Position numbers and translations under genes: made by a program | Virus record (IMG/VR): IMGVR_UViG_3300032073_002442 | Coordinates: 1-22,626 of that record | Length of the DNA stretch: 22,626 nucleotides | Source of the DNA: a virus | Direction: 5' to 3' (one strand) | Notes under the pieces: generated by a model | Seen by the model: the letters and a program-made list of their open reading frames with translations, nothing else | Told to the model about the DNA's origin: nothing | The model's database searches: none | In this document: positions 5,388 to 11,621 of the stretch, piece after piece | How the letters are laid out: the number at the start of each line of letters is the position of its first letter | How positions within the stretch are numbered: the stretch's first letter is position 1

Positions 5388-5416
5388 ATTATGCACTCTT
5401 TAGGACCAAAAGTCAA
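5388..5416 (-). promoter_or_regulatory. Sigma70-like promoter directly in front of the HD-hydrolase ATG
   Basis: Minus strand: TTGACT (5416-5411), a 17-base spacer and CATAAT (5393-5388), then 6 bases (GTACGC) to ATG at 5381. The geometry is identical to that of the epimerase promoter. It lies 5 bases after the PhoH stop. Transcription should start at or beside the ATG, and there is no Shine-Dalgarno site. Confidence 0.75.
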
Positions 5417-5421
5417 GCACT

Positions 5422-6162
5422 TTATTCGTTCTTTTCTTCGTAATCTACCCTTGCTAATATGTACTCTTTTACGAGTTCTGAACGAACAATGTCCTCAGGA
5501 CCAAATTCTACTGTTCCAAATGAGGGCATATCCTCTGCTATTTGTATGAACTTCTTCATTCCAGATTTATCATTATTCTTATATAAGTCTGTTTGCCTAA
5601 AATCTCCACAAAAGATGATCTTAGAATTGTGGCCTACTCTTGTCATAATACTGTTAATTTCCATGTCATTCATATTCTGACATTCGTCTACCACGATGAT
5701 AGAATTATCCAATGTGATACCTCTAACGAACGAGGTGCACATGAAGTATAATTTCTTTTGTTCCATAAGTCTGTCATAAGGTTTTTCCTTGTGTGGATAT
5801 AGTTCGTCCATCATGTTCTGATAAGGTATGGAGTAAACATCTATCTTTTCTCCATAGTCACCCGGCAAGTGTCCTATTTCCCTTGAAGGAACTGCTGAAC
5901 GAATTATGATTAATTTATTATACGGACCACCTCTATTAATCACATCTTCCATTGCCTTATATAATGCAATAAAAGTTTTACCTGTTCCGGCAGAGCCATG
6001 CAACAACAAAGCATCTTTGCGTTTGTACATTTGCCAGAATAAATTTTGTGTATTAGTGATTGGATCGAATCTTGCGAGATCCTGTGGTTGTATTTTGAGT
6101 GGAGTTGATCTCCTGCCGTTTATTTTTTTGTCTTGAACTAGTTGAAGATTTCTTCTAGTCAT
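5422..6162 (-). CDS. phoH: PhoH-family ATPase
   Basis: The 246-residue protein has Walker A GSAGTGKT at 56-63, Walker B SIIVVDEC at 154-161, and GDFRQTDL at 186-193, a sensor element typical of PhoH. The surrounding RSAVPSREIGHLPGDYGEK (88-106) is also diagnostic of the family. PhoH is a P-loop ATPase, probably RNA-linked, and a common marker gene of marine phages; its role in infection is not settled. The ATG at 6162 has AGGAG 8 bases upstream. An 80-base gap separates it from the gene before, and the HD-hydrolase promoter begins just after its stop. The size is normal for phage members. Confidence 0.95.
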   Translation of the reverse strand: MTRRNLQLVQDKKINGRRSTPLKIQPQDLARFDPITNTQNLFWQMYKRKDALLLHGSAGTGKTFIALYKAMEDVINRGGPYNKLIIIRSAVPSREIGHLPGDYGEKIDVYSIPYQNMMDELYPHKEKPYDRLMEQKKLYFMCTSFVRGITLDNSIIVVDECQNMNDMEINSIMTRVGHNSKIIFCGDFRQTDLYKNNDKSGMKKFIQIAEDMPSFGTVEFGPEDIVRSELVKEYILARVDYEEKNE

Positions 6163-6236
6163 TAATTGTTCTCCTGTTAGTTATAAGTCTATGCAACTGA
6201 ATTGTTACCCTAACATGATATAATATTTTCTATGAG

Positions 6237-6245
6237 ACCTCCTTA
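6237..6245 (-). other. Perfect Shine-Dalgarno sequence without a start codon
   Basis: The minus strand reads TAAGGAGGT (6245-6237), the full complement of the 16S rRNA 3' end. TAA is the stop of the 112-aa gene. No ATG, GTG or TTG lies at a useful distance; the first ATG is over 20 bases on and opens only MLG before a stop. PhoH has its own separate site near 6175. Confidence 0.55.
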
Positions 6246-6581
6246 CTTTAAATTGTCGGGTTTAGATTCAGACATTAAACCGCCGACTCGTTTTTTAACA
6301 TCTTTAACTGTATTTCTAAGTTTAACAGATTTAGAATCTTTCTTTCCAAAGTCATCTGCCATAGGTGAATAAGGATTAGCTTCTGCTACTCTAGATAATA
6401 CATCTTTGAATCCACCATCAGGTTTTGTTCTATCACCTGTGCCACCCTTGTTAATATTAGGAGCACCTGTAATAATTTGTTTGATTGTGGGGTTTTCTTT
6501 TAGGTATATACAGCGATCGTCCCAGGACATCATTTCGTCCCAAGTTTCACCTTTGTCATTCTCGAAACTATATATTGGCAT
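6243..6581 (-). CDS. Conserved phage protein, FmdB-like N-terminus without the Cys (112 aa)
   Basis: The 112-residue protein begins MPIYSFENDKGETWDEMMSW, which recalls the start of FmdB-type zinc ribbons (MPxYxFxC..CG), but the Cys pairs are absent, so no ribbon can form. The middle (KPDGGFKDVLSRVAEANPYS) and the basic C-terminus (KLRNTVKDVKKRVGG) look like conserved hypothetical proteins of T4-like cyanophages. Function unknown. The ATG at 6581 lies 2 bases after the previous stop with no strong Shine-Dalgarno site; an exact late promoter lies 47 bases upstream within the preceding gene. An orphan Shine-Dalgarno sequence follows its stop. Confidence 0.8.
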   Translation of the reverse strand: MPIYSFENDKGETWDEMMSWDDRCIYLKENPTIKQIITGAPNINKGGTGDRTKPDGGFKDVLSRVAEANPYSPMADDFGKKDSKSVKLRNTVKDVKKRVGGLMSESKPDNLK

Positions 6582-6583
6582 AT

Positions 6584-6877
6584 TTATTTTACACTCACTG
6601 CTATTTCTTCCATTCCGTCTATAATTTTATTTATAAGTTTTCTGGCAGGGAAAGATAATAAATCTGAACCATAACCTCGTATTAAGCAATCTTTTATGTA
6701 CAAAGGGTCTACTTTAGTTAATGTCTCTCTTGTGTAGCCTATTCTTTTCCAACCGTAAGTATTTAAGCATAGAACAGCTAGATCTATTTCATCTTCAGTA
6801 TAGAACGCCATCCTATAACCTTTAATGATTTTAGGTTTTGGTTCTTTTCTCGGAAACTTAATAACCTTACCCTTCAT
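6584..6877 (-). CDS. Conserved phage protein of unknown function (97 aa)
   Basis: The 97-residue protein starts MKGKVIKFPRKEPKPKIIKG, a KVIKFP-type start common in small phage proteins, then YTEDEIDLAVLCLNTYGWKR and DCLIRGYGSDLLS, mostly helical. No known domain is recognised. The ATG at 6877 sits only 5 bases after an exact TATAAATA, so a late transcript would be leaderless or nearly so. An internal ATG at 6811 (MAFYTEDE) has AAAGG 7 bases upstream and is a possible second or true start. It lies 4 bases after the SGNH gene and 2 bases before the 112-aa gene. Confidence 0.75.
   Translation of the reverse strand: MKGKVIKFPRKEPKPKIIKGYRMAFYTEDEIDLAVLCLNTYGWKRIGYTRETLTKVDPLYIKDCLIRGYGSDLLSFPARKLINKIIDGMEEIAVSVK
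6628..6635 (-). promoter_or_regulatory. T4-type late promoter inside the 97-aa gene
   Basis: Minus strand CTTATAAATAAAA with exact TATAAATA (6635-6628), 47 bases upstream of the 112-aa gene ATG. Bases on both sides match the late promoter at 3608-3601, which favours a real promoter over chance. Confidence 0.55.
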
Positions 6878-6881
6878 ATTT

Positions 6882-7805
6882 TTATTTATACAGAGGTTGT
6901 TCTAGACATAGCTTTTCTAGAGTACCTTTATAGGTATTCCAAAAGGGTACTACATCTTCATCTAAGTAATGATTAGGAGAAGGGTGTCTATGTGTTGACA
7001 CCTTTCGCTCTCCCCAAGGTTTCTTTGATTCCTCCGGGTTAAAATGAACCCAACCCTCTCCGCTTACCCAACGATACCCAGATCTTTCTAGTGCAAAACC
7101 CCATAAAGGGGGAGTATTCTGTAAATGTTGTGTTAATTCTCTTATTCTTTTTTCTGAAAAATTATATTTTCTTAGTAAATGTATTTGTGGGTCATGTAAT
7201 CCAAAACAAGCAAAATGTGCAACATGAGGTGTTTTTAACGAAGGTATAATATCATGTACAATATTATTTACCATGGCCAGAACTTTTAATAAATTGGATA
7301 ACTCCCATCTTACATTTTCTAAATACTCTGTCCATATTTTATCATCTACAAAATCTGTATATTCATCAGAGCGATAAGGTATACCCACAGGAGCGTATTG
7401 TCTAGTATTTGTAACCTTAGGTGGTGTATCTGAACGATATCTAAATTGAGGTTGTCCTCTAATACCATCTCTAAGTAGTTCTCTGTCATGATGAGAAAAT
7501 GCTATGACTACTCTATCTTCAGCCTGTATATGATCTTTACATATTGATAATTGTGCCCATACTGCTTCTACACCTGTACCACCTACACCCCTATGTACCG
7601 GATTAAATTCTTTTGATATAGGCTCCCATATATTATCATCTGGACATTGTACGAAGCTATCTCCAAAAAACCAAACCCTGGGCTTTTGAGGATTTAATAT
7701 AACCCTTCTTCTTTGTTCTAGATCTTTTAAAATTCTATCAGGCCTTTGAGGTTCTGTTCCCCAAAAACTATAATACCCATCAGGCAAATCAGGCCACTCG
7801 TACAT
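6882..7805 (-). CDS. SGNH/GDSL hydrolase-like protein
   Basis: From ATG at 7805 (AAAGGA about 7 bases upstream; a longer start at 7832 has no such site) the protein is 307 residues. PRVWFFGDSFVQ at 42-53 is the block I GDS motif with Ser50, GVGGTGVEAVW at 73-83 resembles the block II glycine, and SPNHYLD near the C-terminus supplies a possible catalytic His279. In typical members a DxxH motif ends the domain; here Ser replaces that Asp, so the catalytic set is unusual. The family includes lipases, sugar O-acetylesterases and acyltransferase-like proteins; a glycan- or acyl-directed hydrolase is likely. It is the last gene of the sixteen-gene array, overlapping the carbamoyltransferase by 17 bases, so the two may act on the same substrate. 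Confidence 0.72.
   Translation of the reverse strand: MYEWPDLPDGYYSFWGTEPQRPDRILKDLEQRRRVILNPQKPRVWFFGDSFVQCPDDNIWEPISKEFNPVHRGVGGTGVEAVWAQLSICKDHIQAEDRVVIAFSHHDRELLRDGIRGQPQFRYRSDTPPKVTNTRQYAPVGIPYRSDEYTDFVDDKIWTEYLENVRWELSNLLKVLAMVNNIVHDIIPSLKTPHVAHFACFGLHDPQIHLLRKYNFSEKRIRELTQHLQNTPPLWGFALERSGYRWVSGEGWVHFNPEESKKPWGERKVSTHRHPSPNHYLDEDVVPFWNTYKGTLEKLCLEQPLYK
6883..6890 (-). promoter_or_regulatory. T4-type late promoter abutting the 97-aa gene ATG
   Basis: Exact TATAAATA on the minus strand (6890-6883), overlapping the stop of the SGNH gene. Only 5 bases separate it from ATG at 6877, so a start about 6-7 bases downstream of the box would fall on the ATG. Confidence 0.6.
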
Positions 7806-9192
7806 TGTATGTCCTTTCAAATTCTTTAGCATCTGCCATTGTATTAACCATAGGCTTGCCTTTGATGTTTAGACTTGTATTAAGTAACATAGGACACCCT
7901 GTTTCTTTATACCACTCAGATAAGAGCGTATAAAGGCCTAAATGTTGTTTCTTATTTACAGTTTGAACCCTAGATGTGCCATCTTTGTGCACTATTGCAG
8001 GATACTTGGTTGGTTCTTTACATCTAATAACATACTGCATATAAGGAGATGAGGATACAAGCATGTCAAATAATTCATGTGCATGTTCCTCCATTACAAC
8101 AGGAGCAAAAGGTCTAAACTTTTGCCTTCGTTTTATTTCATTTACTTTGTCTTTTACTTGTAAGCCTCGAGGGTCTGCAAGCAAGCTTCTATTTCCAAAA
8201 GCCCTTGGGCCAAACTCTGCTCTTCCATTTGCTACTCCTATTAATCTGTCTTTCTTTAATTCTTTTATAATGTCTGTTACAGGATAATCACCTTCTATAT
8301 TATGTCCTAAATAAGGACCTTTCCATTCTACTTTTTTGTCTAATGCTGCGCCTAATGATGAACCAGCATCTCCAGGAGCTGGCATAATCCAAACATTATC
8401 AAAATATTTTAGTGCAATATAATTAGCAACACAATTTAAAGCACACCCTCCCATCAAAACAAGATTTTTGTTAGGGCTTGTTGCGCTTGCCAAGCTAACA
8501 AGTTTTTCAAACTCTTCTGTATAAATTAATTGAGCCGAAGCTGCTATATCAAAAGAGTCTTGTTGTCCTTGTACTCCTGGTAACCAATTCCTGCAACCTC
8601 TATGTAAGTTTTGTTTCAATAAAGGTTTCATATGACTATAATACTTGTAAGGGTCTCCATATGCTGCCATACCCATAAGAATATATTCTTCTTCGTTAGG
8701 TTTTAATCCAACCCTATGTGTAATAGCACTATAAAATAAACCTAAAGAGTTAGGATAATTTTCTGTCCAAAATTTAGTAAGATGTTTGTTTGTTGCGTGC
8801 CATATAGAAGTTGTATTAAACTCTCCTATAGCATCTACAACAAGAACAGTAGCAGAATCAAAAGGGCTAGTGTAAAATCCTGCCCTTGCATGTGTTTCGT
8901 GATGGCCATGATATCTAATCCTTTTTCTTTTTATCCAAGGATGTATGTCTAGTTTTTTCCACTTTTGTCCTGCGTATAATCTTCTTATATTTTTTAATAG
9001 TTGATTCTCATACCAATGTATTTGATCTGGCTCTCCATACTCTAATACTTCTTTAATCATATTCTCAGGTATATTAGAATCGTTCTTTATACCACTATAT
9101 CTTTCAGACTCAGATGCAAAAAGAATTTGATCATCTTTAACAACAGATATTGCTGCGTTATGGTTGTATGCTGATATGCCCCACTTAATCAT
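7789..9192 (-). CDS. NodU/CmcH/TobZ-type carbamoyltransferase
   Basis: The 467-residue protein has both domains of the family. The N-terminal Kae1-like part starts WGISAYNHNAAISVVKD, with YHGHHETHARAGFYTS at 94-109 (His95, His97, His98, His101), VVDAIGE at 118-124, MGMAAYGDP at 173-181, VLMGGCALNC at 245-254 and PAPGDAGSSLGAAL at 271-284. The C-terminal part has EFGPRAFGNRSLLADPR at 326-342 and LLNTSLNIKGKPMVNT. These enzymes use carbamoyl phosphate and ATP to carbamoylate a hydroxyl group, for example in Nod factors, antibiotics or tRNA-related chemistry; phage members have been linked to modified DNA bases. It is shorter than the usual 550-600 residues but keeps the core motifs. It overlaps the SDR-like gene by 8 bases. 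Confidence 0.92.
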   Translation of the reverse strand: MIKWGISAYNHNAAISVVKDDQILFASESERYSGIKNDSNIPENMIKEVLEYGEPDQIHWYENQLLKNIRRLYAGQKWKKLDIHPWIKRKRIRYHGHHETHARAGFYTSPFDSATVLVVDAIGEFNTTSIWHATNKHLTKFWTENYPNSLGLFYSAITHRVGLKPNEEEYILMGMAAYGDPYKYYSHMKPLLKQNLHRGCRNWLPGVQGQQDSFDIAASAQLIYTEEFEKLVSLASATSPNKNLVLMGGCALNCVANYIALKYFDNVWIMPAPGDAGSSLGAALDKKVEWKGPYLGHNIEGDYPVTDIIKELKKDRLIGVANGRAEFGPRAFGNRSLLADPRGLQVKDKVNEIKRRQKFRPFAPVVMEEHAHELFDMLVSSSPYMQYVIRCKEPTKYPAIVHKDGTSRVQTVNKKQHLGLYTLLSEWYKETGCPMLLNTSLNIKGKPMVNTMADAKEFERTYNVRVA

Positions 9193-9937
9193 ATATAAAA
9201 GGGTCCTCAGGATAATAATCTTGTTCCTCTTGCCTTATCCAATCTAACTTCCAATTAAATTCTGGCTCTTGTACTTTGCCGTTATGATATATTGCTTTAT
9301 ATAAGGTTGCAGGTTCCATATCATTTTTATGCGCCATAAATTTAACCATGTGTCTTGCTTGTTCCCATGTTTCGTCTGGTGTTAAAGCGTCTGGTTCTCC
9401 TGGATCTATTGCAAAGAATTTACAGTTATTCATATATTGTAGAAAGTACATTAAATATAATCGAGAATGTTTTTGGTGGAAATAAGGAGAGTACTCGAAC
9501 CAATCGGGAGGTGAAACAATTCCTGCTGTAATCATCCAACCTATTTTTGTATTAGCATTTTTCTTTACTTTATTAACAATCTCTTGTGTCCATAAAACAT
9601 CTTTATAATAGGACTCTATTCCAAAACCGTGAGGTTTGTTATTGTGATTAAAGAATATTAAATCATAAGCATCTTTATGATAGTCTGGCATTTTATACTG
9701 TATAAAATATTCCATACTTTCGTGCCAATTTATAGGATGAACTCTTACATTCTCGGGCAATTCTACTTGGTGTTGTTGTTTAGAAGATATTAAATCTATT
9801 GCATCATATTTTGGTGCTAATTGTTCTAATAAAACTTTTCCAAATTTACTACCACAGCCTGTAACTAATGCTCGTTTAAAATTTTCAGTTGGTTCCAAGG
9901 ATCTCATGCCTTGAAAATGTTCTGTTTTTATTTCCAT
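9185..9937 (-). CDS. Rossmann-fold SDR-like protein
   Basis: The 250-residue protein has ALVTGCGSKFGKVLLEQL at 23-40, the TGxxxxxG nucleotide-binding turn of short-chain dehydrogenases, then DAIDLISSK ending strand two and DLIFFNHNNKPHG at the place of the NAG motif. WMITAGIVS could hold the usual Ser region, but the Tyr-xxx-Lys pair is missing (YFHQKHSRLYLMYF instead), so normal oxidoreductase chemistry is doubtful. It may bind NAD(P) or a nucleotide sugar without standard catalysis, or be diverged. It overlaps the 377-aa gene by 10 bases and the carbamoyltransferase by 8, so it is probably part of the same pathway. Confidence 0.7.
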   Translation of the reverse strand: MEIKTEHFQGMRSLEPTENFKRALVTGCGSKFGKVLLEQLAPKYDAIDLISSKQQHQVELPENVRVHPINWHESMEYFIQYKMPDYHKDAYDLIFFNHNNKPHGFGIESYYKDVLWTQEIVNKVKKNANTKIGWMITAGIVSPPDWFEYSPYFHQKHSRLYLMYFLQYMNNCKFFAIDPGEPDALTPDETWEQARHMVKFMAHKNDMEPATLYKAIYHNGKVQEPEFNWKLDWIRQEEQDYYPEDPFIYD

Positions 9938-11061
9938 ACTTTTATCTCTTTTACTAATTGTTTGTTGTGCATAATTTCTCTAGACAAATACTTACTCCTT
10001 ATTTCTTCAAACAGTTCTCTTCCAGATACTATTCTTCCTAAAGGCCAACCATAAGGGTTTTTGCCACCATACCCTATCTTTCTTAAATAGTCTCTATCTT
10101 CTCTGTCAGAAAACTCAAAGGCAAAATTGACTTGGTGTCCATTATTAACATCAAAAGATGTAGGGTCGTCTTCATCACAATATGCTATTGAAGTGCTTTT
10201 ACCTAATACACAATTTTGTGGTGTCCAAACATCAAATTGCTTATCAGAAGACTGAAAGTGTTCAAAGTAAGGAGGTATGTCCTTAAGGTCTGCTCTTTTC
10301 TTAGCATAAAAGATCATATCTTTTTTTGTATCCTCACGCGTTGCTGAATAATATTCCTCAGGAACTTTATACCACCTTTCTCTCCATTTTTGAGATACAA
10401 TAGGTTGTACAACAAGACCTGGTTGATGTATCATGTTTCTTGCTATCTTAGATTTTTCATAAAAGAAAGGTTCTATATCATGACAACCATAATTTAACTC
10501 TCCTACTTTATCAATAAAATCTCTAGCAACAAATCTATTTATGTAAAAATCTCCAGGGTATTTTTTGAATGGTTCTTCTAATACATAATCTGGACGATCC
10601 ATGTGCCAATTAAACGACCACTCCATTCCTTTATTGTCTTTTTGTCTTGGGCCTGCATACGACATATTTGATTTATTAAATGCCGTTGTAGGATAGGCTA
10701 TTCTAACAAAGTAACGATGAAGTTCATTAAGTTGTTGTCTACCTTTATTATTTAATTTTATATTTACCTCTTTAGGATTTAAAGGAAAATAATCTTTAGG
10801 GTCCTCAATATATTCATTTATCTCTGTAATTATTCTTCTAATTTTTTGTGTTTGTTTTTTTAATTCTTCGTGGCCATCCATTGAGCCCCAATGATTATAA
10901 AGTTTTTTATAACTATCTAAAACTGTAAAAGATTTTTGTTTATACATCTCTCTACCAACATACATTGAACACCACCAATCTGCAAAGGAATTTAATGAAG
11001 GTTCCCATATAATTGAAGCATTCTTCATTATACTAGGTTTTATTACGACTTCTATTTTCAT
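9928..11061 (-). CDS. Unrecognised protein in the radical SAM array (377 aa)
   Basis: I do not recognise this family. The 377 residues are rich in Trp, Tyr, Phe and charged residues: IIWEPSLNSFADWWCSMY near the N-terminus, a helical Lys-rich stretch (HEELKKQTQKIRRIITEI), ELHRYFVRIAYPTTAFN, then WSFNWHMDRPDY, YGCHDIEPFFY and, late, SIAYCDEDDPTSFDVNNGHQ. There is no signal peptide, membrane segment or known motif. His, Asp and Glu in FNWHMDRPDY, GCHDIE and NNGHQ could form a metal site (guess). It overlaps its neighbours by 4 and 10 bases between a 2-oxoglutarate oxygenase-like gene and the SDR-like gene, so a pathway-specific enzyme is a fair working idea. Confidence 0.8.
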   Translation of the reverse strand: MKIEVVIKPSIMKNASIIWEPSLNSFADWWCSMYVGREMYKQKSFTVLDSYKKLYNHWGSMDGHEELKKQTQKIRRIITEINEYIEDPKDYFPLNPKEVNIKLNNKGRQQLNELHRYFVRIAYPTTAFNKSNMSYAGPRQKDNKGMEWSFNWHMDRPDYVLEEPFKKYPGDFYINRFVARDFIDKVGELNYGCHDIEPFFYEKSKIARNMIHQPGLVVQPIVSQKWRERWYKVPEEYYSATREDTKKDMIFYAKKRADLKDIPPYFEHFQSSDKQFDVWTPQNCVLGKSTSIAYCDEDDPTSFDVNNGHQVNFAFEFSDREDRDYLRKIGYGGKNPYGWPLGRIVSGRELFEEIRSKYLSREIMHNKQLVKEIKVWK

Positions 11062-11621
11062 ATTGAATCTATGTGTAAGTTCTGATAAGCTATTAATCTA
11101 TTACCTGGTCCTGGATTATTTATTCCATGTTGGGTATTCCAGTTGTTTAACATAAAGACACCTGTATGTTTCTTTGTAGGACCCATCCATTTCATTGTAG
11201 TAAAGTGTGTTCCGGATAATAAAGGGTTGTCTTTTAAGTTAATAATTAAAACACCAAATACACCCCTGTTATCTACATGAGGTGCCATATTAAAACCTTC
11301 TTCGTCTTGTATAAACTCTCCTGACACAGAGAAAGGTGGGTAAGTAAAGTTAGATAAAGTTTTCATCCACATTTGTCTAACTTCTTCTATATCATTCATC
11401 TCCTTTCTAATAAACTTTTCTAAAATTTTAGTATGATCGTTCCAAACAGTAGAAAATGCGTTGTGAAGTCTAGTGTCAGGCTTACATTGTTGTCTTAAGT
11501 GTGAGGTTTGAGAAGTATATTGTTGATCATAAGTTTTAATGCCTGATAATTCTATTTCAGGTAGATTAAAATTAGTAACTTCCCAGACAGGATAGTTTGG
11601 ATTTATAAGCTGTAACTTCAT
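11058..11621 (-). CDS. 2-oxoglutarate/Fe(II) oxygenase-like protein
   Basis: The 187-residue protein has a double-stranded beta-helix pattern: MAPHVDNRGVFGVLIINLKD at 112-131 gives the HxD pair His115/Asp117, GTHF at 137-140 follows, VFMLNNWNTQHGINN at 155-169 gives the distal His165, and GNRLIAYQNLHI ends with Arg175, placed to bind 2-oxoglutarate. Such enzymes hydroxylate or otherwise oxidise a substrate with O2, 2-oxoglutarate and Fe(II). The substrate is unknown. It lies directly after the five radical SAM genes and overlaps the last by 4 bases, so it may act on their product. Phage prolyl-4-hydroxylase-like oxygenases share this arrangement. Confidence 0.78.
   Translation of the reverse strand: MKLQLINPNYPVWEVTNFNLPEIELSGIKTYDQQYTSQTSHLRQQCKPDTRLHNAFSTVWNDHTKILEKFIRKEMNDIEEVRQMWMKTLSNFTYPPFSVSGEFIQDEEGFNMAPHVDNRGVFGVLIINLKDNPLLSGTHFTTMKWMGPTKKHTGVFMLNNWNTQHGINNPGPGNRLIAYQNLHIDSI

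Noticed and set aside
5382-5396. GTG at 5396 as the start of the HD hydrolase
   Set aside because: The five extra codons are the -10 box and its surroundings; ATG at 5381 keeps the full HD domain and fits the promoter spacing.
6621-6635. Whether all TATAAATA matches are promoters
   Set aside because: In AT-rich DNA some exact matches are expected by chance; only copies placed shortly before gene starts were listed, and the copy inside the 97-aa gene is kept at lower confidence.
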